Shown here: in pieces, positions 24,667-33,547 of the stretch
Layout: each line of letters starts with the position of its first letter
Position numbering within the stretch: the stretch's first letter is position 1
Source of the DNA: Ruminococcus sp. UBA7013
Lineage (GTDB): Bacteria > Bacillota > Clostridia > Oscillospirales > Ruminococcaceae
Assembly: GCA_002449585.1 (NCBI GenBank)
Contig: DJXD01000058.1
Location: 1 to 59,942, forward strand
DNA length: 59,942 nt
Direction of reading: 5' to 3'
Program-made: the position numbers and the translations under genes
The notes under the pieces: model-generated
Told to the model about the DNA's origin: nothing
The model's input: the letters and a program-made list of their open reading frames with translations, nothing else
Databases searched by the model: none

Positions 24667-25813
24667 CTGCTTGTGCATCATAAAGCATATGATATTTTCG
24701 AACATTATGGCATCGTGTACTGTTTACGAGCCCCACTGCAATATACATGCAGACAACTGCTGTTCCTCCTGCACTCAGAAACGGCAACGGAACGCCAATA
24801 ACAGGCATCACTTTCAGCACCATTCCGATATTCATCAGACAATGTGAAAAAATCATGCCAAATGTCCCAATACAAATAAATTTCCCCTGCGGATTCTTTG
24901 CATGAAGACTATCAAATAATACTTTCAGACAAATATATGTCAGCAAAAGCAATAGCACAATCGCTCCTACCATCCCCCATGCCTGACCAATATAAGAATA
25001 AATAAAATCATTATGCATTTCCGGCACACGGATATATCCTTTCTCACTGTGCAGACCTGTTCCAAAAATATGACCATTTGCAAGTGCTGCAATGCTCAGA
25101 TCTTGCTGATATTCCAGATTTTCCGGATCTGTACCGGGATGCAGAATCACAAGAATCCTGTTTCGATGCATGTCAGATAGCAGAAAATTCCACGCCCCAA
25201 AGCATACAACAGGAATAGAAAGCAACGCCGCAATAATATACCGGAAAGCAATCTTTGCACTTAGCATTTCAGATAAGAAAATAATCGCAAATACAATTGC
25301 TGTTCCATAGTCCCCTTGTTTGGCAATTAATCCGATCGGAATCATCGCATGAAGACATAATAATAAAATATTTCCCAGTCGATTCATATCTTCCTGTATC
25401 TTCGCAAGATGAAGCGAAAAAGTCAGAATAAATGCCAGCTTCATCAGCTCGGAAGGCTGAAGATAAAAATTCCCTACAGCAATCCAAGCTTGATCATCCG
25501 CTCCGCCCCGGCGATACCCCAGACTTGTGAATGTCAGCCCTACTAATCCAACCGCTACAGGCGCATAAAGCCACCATAAACGAATTAATTTATTATAATC
25601 TATCACACTCAAAATCACAAGTATGATCAGCCCTATGCCGCTTGCGGCGGCCTGTGTCCGCATCGTGTTAAAATCACATCTGTCAATCAGTTTATTATCT
25701 GCGATGCTATAAAGCATGATACAGCTGACAACGGAACAGCAGATACATGCCAGAATCAAACTGATATCCGAAGCCCGGAAGTAATTCCGGATTGTATTAA
25801 AAATTTTTTTCAT
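24659..25813 (-). CDS. FtsW/RodA/SpoVE-family peptidoglycan glycosyltransferase
   Basis: A SEDS-family integral membrane protein (384 residues, about ten helices) that polymerises lipid II. Family segments: YRRGGADDQAWIAVGNFYLQPSELMKLAF, KQGDYGTAIVFAIIF, NDFIYSYIGQAWGM, and near the end GVPLPFLSAGGTAVVCMYIAVGLV. The sequence does not decide between RodA (elongation), FtsW (division) and SpoVE (sporulation). The start is ATG at 25813 because AAAGGA lies eight bases upstream; the ATG at 25822 touches that site. It sits between comM and vanZ in one minus-strand operon. Confidence 0.92.
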   Translation of the reverse strand: MKKIFNTIRNYFRASDISLILACICCSVVSCIMLYSIADNKLIDRCDFNTMRTQAAASGIGLIILVILSVIDYNKLIRLWWLYAPVAVGLVGLTFTSLGYRRGGADDQAWIAVGNFYLQPSELMKLAFILTFSLHLAKIQEDMNRLGNILLLCLHAMIPIGLIAKQGDYGTAIVFAIIFLSEMLSAKIAFRYIIAALLSIPVVCFGAWNFLLSDMHRNRILVILHPGTDPENLEYQQDLSIAALANGHIFGTGLHSEKGYIRVPEMHNDFIYSYIGQAWGMVGAIVLLLLLTYICLKVLFDSLHAKNPQGKFICIGTFGMIFSHCLMNIGMVLKVMPVIGVPLPFLSAGGTAVVCMYIAVGLVNSTRCHNVRKYHMLYDAQADA

Positions 25814-25834
25814 AAATCGCATCCTTTTCTATAT

Positions 25835-27358
25835 TTATTGCAGATATTTGCTGTTAAATCCCCGGAATTGCACAGCAATTGAAATATCTTCCTTCTGGAT
25901 CAGATCATTTCCATGCAGATCGGCAGAAGATCGTGCCACTTTTTTTAATCTCATACCTGTACGGGCACTCATCTGATAATGTTCATATAATCTCCCAAAC
26001 AATCGCTCCGCTTCCGGGGACATCTGACAGAATTGATCCAGCAGATAATCCGGAATCATGGCATTGCAATAAAAGCCATATTCTTGATATCGTTCTTCTT
26101 GTCTATGTCGGGCGGCTTCTACTCGCATCCGGATTTGTTCAGAAGTTTCGGGCTTTTCTGCCGATGCCAGATCTTTATAAGGCACAGGATCAACATCAAT
26201 ATGCATATCAAAGCGTTCCAGCATAGGCCCTGAAATACGTGAAATATATTTCCGGATCTGCTTTTCTGTGCAGGTGCATTTTTTCACAGGTGATCCATAA
26301 TGTCCGCAAGGGCAGGGATTCATTGCCGCCGTTAGCATAAAACTGCATGGATATTCTGATGTTCCAGAAACACGTGAAATTGTCACTTTTCTGTTTTCAA
26401 GCGGCTGGCGAAGTGCTTCTAGTGTCGATCTGTTGAATTCTGCCAATTCATCCAGAAATAAAACCCCATTATGTGCAAGAGAAATTTCTCCCGGCGTGGG
26501 AATACTGCCGCCCCCTGTCAAACCTGCCTGTGAAATCGTATGATGTGGCGCACGGAATGGCCGCTTTGTGATCAATGGCCGCTCTGGAGAAAGTTTCCCC
26601 GCAACAGAATAAATATTAGAAGTCTCTAGAATTTCTTCTCGTGTCATGGGCGGGAGAATCGTAGGCAGACGATTGGCAAGCATACTCTTTCCACTGCCGG
26701 GACTGCCGATCAGAAGAATATTATGCCCTCCTGCGGCGGCAAGTTCCATTCCGCTCCGGGCTTTGAATTGCCCTCTTACATCACTGAAATCCAGAAATTT
26801 CTCAGCCGCTTGCGCCTGAATTTCTTGATGTATGGCCGGAATCATTCTTTTTTGATTCAGAAGATGCAGCATTAATTCCTCTGCGCTTTCAATGCCATAA
26901 ACATCAATTCCATCAATCACAGCGGCCTCTTGAATATTTTCTTTTGGAACATAGATTTCCTGAAATCCGTTTTTCTTTGCCAACATGGTCATTGTCATGA
27001 CCCCCCGGACACCTCGCACTGTGCCATGCAGGCCTAATTCACCTATAAATACTCGTTCCGGCATTCTGACGGGAAGCAGATCCATCGCTTGCATCAGACA
27101 GACAAAAATCGCAAGATCAAAAGACGATCCTGATTTTTTAACATCTGCCGGGGCTAGATTGATCAAAACACGGCCTTTCGGAAACATAATGCCCACAGAA
27201 GAGGCCGCACTTTTGACACGGTCACGGCTTTCTTTGATTCCTGCATCGGGAAGGCCGCTCAAATCAAACTGCGGATGCCCTTTGAATACTTCTGCTTCTA
27301 CAGTAACTGCAAAGGCATTCATTCCAAACAGCCCCACACTGTTAGTAATTGCAAACAT
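25835..27358 (-). CDS. comM: ComM/YifB-family Mg-chelatase-like AAA+ ATPase
   Basis: 507 residues, the usual length of the YifB/ComM family, whose ComM members act as hexameric helicases promoting branch migration in natural transformation. It has an N-terminal Lon-protease-like domain (1-165), Walker A GSPGSGKSML at about 217, Walker B NGVLFLDELAEF at about 300, a sensor region ending MLTAAMNPCPCGHYG with a Cys cluster, and a C-terminal Mg_chelatase_C domain (about 400-507). It begins an operon with the SEDS and vanZ genes. Its role in this organism is inferred from the family. Confidence 0.95.
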   Translation of the reverse strand: MFAITNSVGLFGMNAFAVTVEAEVFKGHPQFDLSGLPDAGIKESRDRVKSAASSVGIMFPKGRVLINLAPADVKKSGSSFDLAIFVCLMQAMDLLPVRMPERVFIGELGLHGTVRGVRGVMTMTMLAKKNGFQEIYVPKENIQEAAVIDGIDVYGIESAEELMLHLLNQKRMIPAIHQEIQAQAAEKFLDFSDVRGQFKARSGMELAAAGGHNILLIGSPGSGKSMLANRLPTILPPMTREEILETSNIYSVAGKLSPERPLITKRPFRAPHHTISQAGLTGGGSIPTPGEISLAHNGVLFLDELAEFNRSTLEALRQPLENRKVTISRVSGTSEYPCSFMLTAAMNPCPCGHYGSPVKKCTCTEKQIRKYISRISGPMLERFDMHIDVDPVPYKDLASAEKPETSEQIRMRVEAARHRQEERYQEYGFYCNAMIPDYLLDQFCQMSPEAERLFGRLYEHYQMSARTGMRLKKVARSSADLHGNDLIQKEDISIAVQFRGFNSKYLQ

Positions 27359-27447
27359 AGTGTTTTATATTCACTTCTTTCTGATTCATTTTCATCAAAA
27401 TTTTTAATTTTTTCCAGATCAGAGAAATTTTGCATTCTCTTAATTTA

Positions 27448-27476
27448 AGTATAGCATACTTTGACAGATCCGTCAA
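27448..27476 (-). promoter_or_regulatory. Promoter of the comM operon
   Basis: On the minus strand TTGACG (27471-27476), 17 bases ending TATGC, TATACT (27448-27453). Confidence 0.83.
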
Positions 27477-27518
27477 GCAAAAATCAGCAAGTGATCAGAT
27501 AAATTGCGTCTCATATCC

Positions 27519-27547
27519 TTGACAAAATATAAAAAATGTAATATACT
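27519..27547 (+). promoter_or_regulatory. Promoter of the small ORF at 27,649
   Basis: TTGACA (27519-27524), 17 bases, TATACT (27542-27547), about 95 bases upstream of the ORF. Confidence 0.8.
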
Positions 27548-27648
27548 AGAATGATATCTTGATCATAGTAAAAATAACAGGTTGCATTGACAAAGCATTC
27601 AGTGCATTTTTAGATTCAAAAAAATTAATAAAATAGAGGTGATAGAAA

Positions 27649-27852
27649 ATGACAGCACAGGAACATCAGAAAATTCTTGATCAAATCAGTGAACTTAGAG
27701 CGATATATTGGAAAAAGTTTGGTAAAGATTATGGTACAAATATAGAATCTTCCGGAGATGTCGAGACTACACTTGCTGATTTGAAAGACTGTATTGAGAA
27801 TAACCATTTGCAGAGACCCAGAGGAAAAAAGCGTCCTCCTGATTGGGACTGA
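27649..27852 (+). CDS. Small soluble protein of unknown function
   Basis: 67 residues, charged, with a helical N-terminal half (MTAQEHQKILDQISELRAIY) and a basic Pro-rich tail ending PPDWD. No cysteines, signal peptide or membrane helix. GAGGTGA lies upstream of the ATG and there is a good promoter, so expression is likely. I do not recognise the family. Its neighbourhood (short downstream ORF fragments, then tRNA genes) looks like a small accessory insertion, so it may be one half of a small toxin-antitoxin or immunity unit, but nothing in the sequence proves that. Confidence 0.6.
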   Translation: MTAQEHQKILDQISELRAIYWKKFGKDYGTNIESSGDVETTLADLKDCIENNHLQRPRGKKRPPDWD

Positions 27853-27876
27853 ATCAATGAAACGATGGAGGAAAAA

Positions 27877-27924
27877 ATGATAACATTGAAACAAGCTAAA
27901 AAAATTGCAAGTCATGAGTTTTGA
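27877..27924 (+). pseudogene. Fifteen-codon ORF, probable gene remnant
   Basis: A strong GGAGG precedes ATG at 27877, but the frame stops after MITLKQAKKIASHEF. A second frame just downstream reads MSFESVSDFNIA then stops, and a third from about 27963 continues VNHPETLLISTDAEKILDYIMDDL into the terminator. The pattern fits a gene broken by frameshifts and deletions, but could be a true short peptide. Confidence 0.35.
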
Positions 27925-28035
27925 ATCTGTCAGTGATTTTAATATAGCATGAAATAGGAAAGTGAATCATCCTGAAACTCTGCTCATCAGTACAGATGCA
28001 GAAAAAATTCTTGATTATATCATGGATGATTTGAT

Positions 28036-28072
28036 AAAAAAAGCTCCGGTGTTTTTACACCAGAGCTTTTTT
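28036..28072 (-). terminator. Terminator of the tRNA-Ser genes
   Basis: A-run, GCTC-based stem, GTGT/ACAC inner stem and T-runs on both ends; on the minus strand it follows tRNA-Ser(GCT) by a few bases. It may also stop plus-strand transcripts from 27,649. Confidence 0.85.
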
Positions 28073-28075
28073 CAG

Positions 28076-28162
28076 CGCGGAAGGAGGGATTTGAACCCTC
28101 GCACCGGTTTCCCGACCTACTCCCTTAGCAGGGGAGCCCCTTCACCACTTGGGTACTTCCGC
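28076..28162 (-). tRNA. tRNA-Ser (anticodon GCT)
   Basis: Minus-strand cloverleaf with acceptor GCGGAAG/CTTCCGC, anticodon stem CTCCC/GGGAG around loop CTGCTAA (anticodon GCT), a long class II variable arm and the T-loop GGTTCAAATCC. Discriminator G is at 28076 and CCA is not encoded. It reads AGC/AGU codons. Confidence 0.95.
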
Positions 28163-28202
28163 AAATGATAAATCATAGAATATTAATAATCCTGACTTTA
28201 TT

Positions 28203-28231
28203 ATTATAACACATTCAGAAACATTTGTCAA
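28203..28231 (-). promoter_or_regulatory. Promoter of tRNA-Ser(GCT)
   Basis: On the minus strand TTGACA (28226-28231), 17 bases, TATAAT (28203-28208); full consensus between the two tRNA genes. Confidence 0.88.
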
Positions 28232-28264
28232 TAGCTTTTTCAAAATTTTTTTAAAAATTTAAAA

Positions 28265-28351
<87 letters not shown>

Positions 28352-28368
28352 ATTTCAACGACTTAATT

Positions 28369-28397
28369 ATTATAGCATATTTTTTATGATTTGTCAA
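28369..28397 (-). promoter_or_regulatory. Promoter of tRNA-Ser(TGA)
   Basis: On the minus strand TTGACA (28392-28397), 17 bases ending TATGC, TATAAT (28369-28374); full consensus. Confidence 0.88.
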
Positions 28398-28443
28398 GTG
28401 TTTTTTCAGAAATTAAAAAAATAAAAAATTTATCAGCAAATGC

Positions 28444-28472
28444 TTGCATTTTGTCAAAAAACATGTTATAAT
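28444..28472 (+). promoter_or_regulatory. recJ promoter
   Basis: TTGCAT (28444-28449), 17 bases, TATAAT (28467-28472). It lies inside the upstream extension of the recJ frame, which rules out a start codon before about 28,480. Confidence 0.85.
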
Positions 28473-28527
28473 AAAAAAATCACCTCTATTATGTTTGAAA
28501 AGTAAAAATGAATTGGGGGAATCTGAA

Positions 28528-30564
28528 TTGATCAAAAAATGGAAAACAGCCGAACCTGATCAAAAAATCGTGAATGAACTCAAAAAGGGAAGTGATTTAT
28601 CATCACTTTGCTGTAAAGTTCTCGCTGCACAGAATTGTTCCGGTCTGAAAGAGGCAGAGGCGTTTCTTGGATGCCGGGAATTAAGTAATCCGGCTTTGCT
28701 CTGTGATATGAAACAGGCCGCTGAAATGCTGAATCAGGCCATAGAACAGGAAACAAAAATCTGTGTTTATGGGGATTATGATTGTGATGGTGTCATGTCA
28801 ACCGTGATTTTGTATTCTTTCCTATGGGAAATGGGTGCTAATGTGACTTGGCGGATTCCTGAACGTCATGAAGGCTATGGGCTGAATAAACAGGCCGTCC
28901 GGGAAATGTATGAAGATGGTGTAGAATTGATTGTCACTGTGGATAATGGCATTGCCGCACTCTCAGAAGCAGATCTAATTGATGAACTAGGTATGAAATT
29001 GATTGTTACAGATCATCATCAGCCAGGAGAAGAGCTCCCAACCGCTCTGGCCGTTGTGGATGCGCATAGAGCAGATAATTATTCTCCATTTCGGCTATAT
29101 TGTGGCGCAGGAATTGCTTTGCTATTAGTGGCCGCTATGAATCATAATGATGTGCAAATGGCTATGGAACAATTTGGAGATCTGGCCGCTATTGCTACCA
29201 TTGCGGATGTGGTTGCCCTGACAGGTGAAAATAGATTTCTGGTGCAAAGAGGTATGGAATATCTGGAAAATACGGAAAGACCAGGATTATTGGCACTGCG
29301 AAAAGTCAGCGGTCTGGATAAAAAACCGCTCACATCTGTAGGCATTGCCTTTGGCATTGCGCCCCGGATTAATGCCGCTGGCCGATTGGCATCACCTAAA
29401 ATGGCTGTAGAGCTGATACTAGAAGAAGATCCAGAAAAAGCAGAAGCATTAGCAGAACAGCTAAATGAAATCAATGCACAGCGAAAAGAAACAGAAGCGA
29501 AAATTGTGCAGGAAGTAGAAGCACAGATTTCTCAGCATCCGGAAATTCTGCATGAGCGTGTTCTCGTCTTTTCCGGAGAAGATTGGCATAGTGGCGTGAT
29601 CGGAATTGTCGCCTCCAGAATACAGGAACGTTATGGAAAACCCTGTTTTATGATCAGCGTTCATGATGGCATGGGGCATGGATCAGCCAGAAGTTTTGGA
29701 AAATTTCATGTTTTTCGTGCGCTGAATTCCTGTGCAGATCTGATGGAAAAATTCGGAGGTCATCCCGCAGCAGGCGGATTTACACTCAAAGAACAGAATA
29801 TTCCGGAATTCCGGAAAAGATTGGCGCAATATGCTCGTGAACAACATCCAGAAATGTCTTTTATGGAAATACAGGCGGTTTGCACGCTTACGCCTGAAAT
29901 CTTGACACCAGAAGCCGTGCAGAGTCTGGAACAGCTTGCCCCTTTTGGAGCTGAAAATCCAGAACCTGTATTTTTAGCAAAATCTGTATTAGTACAGGAT
30001 ATCAGATCTGTGGGCACGACAGGGGAACATACTCGCCTTTCTGTTCAGATACAAGGGCAGAATTATGCGGCTTTATTCTTCCGCCGGAAACCCGAAGAAA
30101 TCGGAATCCGGACTGGACAGTATTGTCATATGATGGTAAAATTAAATGTCAATACGTTCAATCATGTGACATCCGTGGCATTGTATGTTCAAGAAATTCG
30201 TCCCGTTGGCATTCAGCAGGCAAGAATTTTGAATGCCATTCGAGTATATGATAGATACTGTCTAGGTGAGACACTTCCGATAGAATGGTATAAAGCCATG
30301 ATGCCGGATCGAGATGAACTAATTTGTGTTTATCAGGCATTGACGGAAACCCCTGTTTTGATAGAATCACTTGCCGCTTCTGAAATGATTCTGAATAAAA
30401 ATATCAATTTCTGTAAAATACAGTTGATTCTGGATGCTTTTGCAGAAATGCATCTAGTAGAAATACAACCCATTACGGGAGAAGTTAAAAAATTACCAGT
30501 CAAACAAAAAATCAATCTGGAAAATTCCCGGATTTTGAATGATCTGAAACAAAAATTATTCTGA
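28528..30564 (+). CDS. recJ: Single-stranded-DNA-specific exonuclease RecJ
   Basis: A 5'-3' ssDNA exonuclease in recombination and mismatch repair (cytoplasmic, DHH family). The DHH core shows YGDYDCDGVMST (metal site), VTVDNGI, LIVTDHHQPGEELP, AGIALLL, IATIADVVALTGENR; the DHHA1 domain has HSGVIGIVASRI and GHGSARSF, KFGGHPAAGGFTL. The open frame extends upstream to 28444, but that is promoter. TTG at 28528, six bases after GGGGGAA, is the likely start (678 residues). A C-terminal region of about 110 residues beyond the OB domain is helical. It precedes relA; the apt gene often found between them is absent. Confidence 0.93.
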   Translation: MIKKWKTAEPDQKIVNELKKGSDLSSLCCKVLAAQNCSGLKEAEAFLGCRELSNPALLCDMKQAAEMLNQAIEQETKICVYGDYDCDGVMSTVILYSFLWEMGANVTWRIPERHEGYGLNKQAVREMYEDGVELIVTVDNGIAALSEADLIDELGMKLIVTDHHQPGEELPTALAVVDAHRADNYSPFRLYCGAGIALLLVAAMNHNDVQMAMEQFGDLAAIATIADVVALTGENRFLVQRGMEYLENTERPGLLALRKVSGLDKKPLTSVGIAFGIAPRINAAGRLASPKMAVELILEEDPEKAEALAEQLNEINAQRKETEAKIVQEVEAQISQHPEILHERVLVFSGEDWHSGVIGIVASRIQERYGKPCFMISVHDGMGHGSARSFGKFHVFRALNSCADLMEKFGGHPAAGGFTLKEQNIPEFRKRLAQYAREQHPEMSFMEIQAVCTLTPEILTPEAVQSLEQLAPFGAENPEPVFLAKSVLVQDIRSVGTTGEHTRLSVQIQGQNYAALFFRRKPEEIGIRTGQYCHMMVKLNVNTFNHVTSVALYVQEIRPVGIQQARILNAIRVYDRYCLGETLPIEWYKAMMPDRDELICVYQALTETPVLIESLAASEMILNKNINFCKIQLILDAFAEMHLVEIQPITGEVKKLPVKQKINLENSRILNDLKQKLF

Positions 30565-30635
30565 TTATTTTTATTGTTCGTTAAATGCAAACTTTATTTT
30601 GCTTTGGCGTGGATTGAAATTAAGGAGGCTCTGTT

Positions 30636-32831
30636 ATGATGACTGAGGAAAAAACTGTAACTTTTGAGATGCTGACAGATAAAATTAAGACCAGCGGCGC
30701 AAATTATGGCTATGATCTGAATAAAATTACATCTGCGTTCCGCTTTGCTGACAAGGCACATGAGGGACAGAAGCGTTCCTCAGGAGAGCCTTATATCAGC
30801 CATCCTCTGGCTGTGGCGGATATTCTTCTAGATCTTGGCATGGATACAGATACTATTTGTGCTGCCCTTTTGCATGATGTCGTGGAAGATACTGCCGCTA
30901 CTCGTGAAGATTTATGCCGCCTGTTCGGGGATTCTGTTGCCAATATGGTAGAAGGCGTTACTAAATTAACCAAAACACAGATTCTCGACAGCGAACAGCG
31001 CAAAGAGGAAACTATAAGAAAAATTCTGGTTGCTATGTCCCATGATGTCCGGATCATGATCATCAAGCTTTGTGACAGATTGCATAATATGCGCACACTC
31101 GGCTATAGACCAGCTTATAAACAACAATCTACTGCTTATGAAACCATGAACGTCTATGTTCCTCTTGCCAATCGCCTTGGCATTGATACGATCAAGAGCG
31201 AATTAGAAGATTTATCTTTTTATTATCTCGATACCTATGCTTATAAAGAAATTGAAACTCAGCTCGGTATTGATAAAGAAGAAAGAAATCAGTTTATTGA
31301 AAATATCAAAAAAGAAATTTCTGAACGCCTGAAAAATATCTCCTTCCAACAAGAACCTTTTATAGAAGGCCGTGTAAAAAGCATTTATGGCATTTATAAA
31401 AAAATGTATCGAGGGCATAAAGATTTTGATCAGATTTATGATAAATATGCGGTTCGTGTGATCGTTTCCGATGCAGATGAATGTTTTACCGTCTATGGCA
31501 TGATTCAAAACATGTATCGGGATTTCTGGAGAAGATATAAAAATTATATCAATCGCCCTAAGCCGAATGGCTATCAGTCCATTCATGCCACCGTTGTCGG
31601 CCGGGAAGGTATCCCGTTTGAGGTACAAATTCGTTCTTGGGAAATGCATCGACATGCAGAATATGGTATTGCCGCACACTGGAAATATAAAGAGGGGATT
31701 GATCATAAAGATAAGCTAGATCGTCAGCTTGCATGGGTGCATGAAGCACTTTCTTCCAGCAATCCGGGCGAGATCCTCCAAATGCTGAAAACAGATCTTT
31801 CCCCGGAAGAAATCTATGTCATGACCCCGAAAGGAAATGCCGTTTTTCTCCCCTTCGGTGCAACGCCTATTGATTTTGCATATAGAGTGCATACAGAAGT
31901 AGGACATAAAATGATGTATGCCAAAGTGGATGGATCTATCGTTCCGCTGGATTATGAATTCACAGAATCAGAAAAAGTCTGCGAGATCATTACTAGCCGT
32001 GATCCTAATAAAGGCCCTAGCCGCTCTTGGCTGGATATGGCCAAAACTGTCAGAACCAGAGCCAAAATCAGAGCATGGTTCAAAAAAGAACGCCGGGAAG
32101 AAAATATTGAAGCCGGCAGAGATCTGCTTGAAAAAACATTCAAACGCATTCATATGCCCATTCCGGAAAAAGATTATGAAGAATTTTTCCGGGAAGATAT
32201 GAAACGCTATTCTTGCGATACTATGGAAGCTTTCTATGCTGCCATCGGTTATGGCGGTGTCAGCGTCCAGAAACTTCTTCCCCATTGGCGTGAAAAATAT
32301 CAGAAAATTTATCAGACAGCAGAAAAATCAGATACGCCCGAAAATGGCCTTTCTTCGGATAATGCTCCCAATAGCAAAGTGATTTTAGAAGATATTAAAA
32401 ACTGTGTGTTCAAATTTGCACAATGCTGTAATCCGCTTCCGGGTGAGGAGATCGTTGGCTTTGTGACCCGTGGGCATGGCATTTCTGTTCATACCGCCTC
32501 TTGTGCAAATTATATTGCCGCTCTGAAACGCAGTCAGCCCGATGAGCTCAACCGCTGGCATGAGATTCAATGGTCAGATGTGAAAAATACCACAATTCAG
32601 ACTAGAATTGAAATTATTGCAACAGAACGAACCGGATTGCTTGCCGATGTGACTGCTGTGATCGCAGAAGCTCGTGTTATGATTAATCGCTCCTCTTCCC
32701 GTACCCTTCCGAATGGCAATGCCATGATTGAAATGACAGTCAGCATTGTGAATAAATCACAGCTGACGGCATTATTTGACCGTATCCGGAAAGTCAAGAG
32801 CGTTCTGAGTGTAGAACGGGCTCAGAGTTGA
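30636..32831 (+). CDS. relA: Bifunctional (p)ppGpp synthetase/hydrolase (RelA/SpoT)
   Basis: Makes and degrades the alarmone (p)ppGpp in the stringent response. Domain order over 731 residues: HD hydrolase (about 45-195, with ALLHDVVEDT and KLCDRLHNMRTLGYR), synthetase (about 235-355, with YDKYAVRVIV, NRPKPNGYQSIHATV and AEYGIAAHWKYKEG), TGS (about 395-460, EIYVMTPKGNAVFLPFGATPIDFAY), a helical/zinc-finger region (FKFAQCCNPLPGEEIVGFVTRG) and a C-terminal ACT domain. Both catalytic domains look intact. AAGGAGG precedes the ATG by seven bases. Confidence 0.97.
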   Translation: MMTEEKTVTFEMLTDKIKTSGANYGYDLNKITSAFRFADKAHEGQKRSSGEPYISHPLAVADILLDLGMDTDTICAALLHDVVEDTAATREDLCRLFGDSVANMVEGVTKLTKTQILDSEQRKEETIRKILVAMSHDVRIMIIKLCDRLHNMRTLGYRPAYKQQSTAYETMNVYVPLANRLGIDTIKSELEDLSFYYLDTYAYKEIETQLGIDKEERNQFIENIKKEISERLKNISFQQEPFIEGRVKSIYGIYKKMYRGHKDFDQIYDKYAVRVIVSDADECFTVYGMIQNMYRDFWRRYKNYINRPKPNGYQSIHATVVGREGIPFEVQIRSWEMHRHAEYGIAAHWKYKEGIDHKDKLDRQLAWVHEALSSSNPGEILQMLKTDLSPEEIYVMTPKGNAVFLPFGATPIDFAYRVHTEVGHKMMYAKVDGSIVPLDYEFTESEKVCEIITSRDPNKGPSRSWLDMAKTVRTRAKIRAWFKKERREENIEAGRDLLEKTFKRIHMPIPEKDYEEFFREDMKRYSCDTMEAFYAAIGYGGVSVQKLLPHWREKYQKIYQTAEKSDTPENGLSSDNAPNSKVILEDIKNCVFKFAQCCNPLPGEEIVGFVTRGHGISVHTASCANYIAALKRSQPDELNRWHEIQWSDVKNTTIQTRIEIIATERTGLLADVTAVIAEARVMINRSSSRTLPNGNAMIEMTVSIVNKSQLTALFDRIRKVKSVLSVERAQS

Positions 32832-32847
32832 GAAAGCGGGTATATTC

Positions 32848-33393
32848 ATGAAAATCAAAAATCTGATAGGACATTTCAGAACCGTATCACGGCACAGACA
32901 TGCCGTGATATGGAATTGTTATAGAGCTGGAATTCTCTGTCAGGGGCTTGTGCATGATCTTTCTAAATATTCCCCGACAGAATTTCTCCCCGGTGTCAAA
33001 TATTATCAGGGTACGAGAAGCCCCAACGAACAGGAGCGAACAGAATGCGGTTATTCTGCGGCGTGGATGCATCATAAAGGCAGAAATAAACATCATTTTG
33101 AATATTGGACAGATTATTCCCCCAAAACCAGAAAATTAGAACCTGTCAAGATGCCGCTTTGTTATGTTGCAGAAATGTTCTGCGATCGAGTGGCCGCAAG
33201 TAAGATTTATAACGGGCAAAATTATACAGATGCCAAGCCACTGGAATATTTTCTCAAAGGCAAAGCACATAGAAATATCCATCCGGAAACTTCACATTTT
33301 CTGGAAACGCTCCTGAGAATGCTTGCTGTCAAGGGAGAAACCATTACATTCGCATGGCTTCGCTGGTATCTGGAAACACATGAAGATTATTAA
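32848..33393 (+). CDS. DUF5662 family protein
   Basis: A 181-residue soluble protein of the DUF5662 family, sometimes mislabelled catalase. His-rich motifs suggest a metal-binding helical (HD-like) fold: RHRHAVIWNCYRAGI, GLVHDLSKYSPTEF, AAWMHHKGRNKHHFEYW and VAEMFCDRVAASKIYNG. It begins 16 bases after relA and is probably cotranscribed. Function is unknown; an alarmone or nucleotide hydrolase role would be speculation. A hairpin at 33417-33444 without a T-run separates it from the ilv promoter. Confidence 0.82.
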   Translation: MKIKNLIGHFRTVSRHRHAVIWNCYRAGILCQGLVHDLSKYSPTEFLPGVKYYQGTRSPNEQERTECGYSAAWMHHKGRNKHHFEYWTDYSPKTRKLEPVKMPLCYVAEMFCDRVAASKIYNGQNYTDAKPLEYFLKGKAHRNIHPETSHFLETLLRMLAVKGETITFAWLRWYLETHEDY

Positions 33394-33459
33394 TATTATT
33401 CATATATTACAAATTATTGCGTTGAATTTTGTGCAAAAACGCAAATTTCGAAAATCCAC

Positions 33460-33488
33460 TTGATTTGAATCTGTTAAAGTGCTATAAT
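33460..33488 (+). promoter_or_regulatory. Promoter of the ilv-leu operon
   Basis: TTGATT (33460-33465), 17 bases ending GTGC, TATAAT (33483-33488). The leader is only about 55 nt. I see no T-box or leader peptide, so control would have to be through a DNA-binding protein. Confidence 0.82.
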
Positions 33489-33547
33489 AATCCTTGAGAT
33501 TTGTTTTTTATAAAATTTTAATTACTGAAAAAGAAAGGATTGAAGAC

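Noticed and set aside
24659..25813. Assigning the SEDS gene specifically as spoVE or ftsW
   Set aside because: No partner penicillin-binding protein or diagnostic context is present; comM and vanZ neighbours do not discriminate.
27962..28168. ORF running through the terminator and tRNA-Ser(GCT)
   Set aside because: Its second half is the antisense of the tRNA and its terminator, so it cannot be an intact gene; only the first part may be a remnant.
33489..33547. Attenuator or T-box before ilvB
   Set aside because: The leader is only about 55 nt with no leader peptide, terminator hairpin or T-box sequence.
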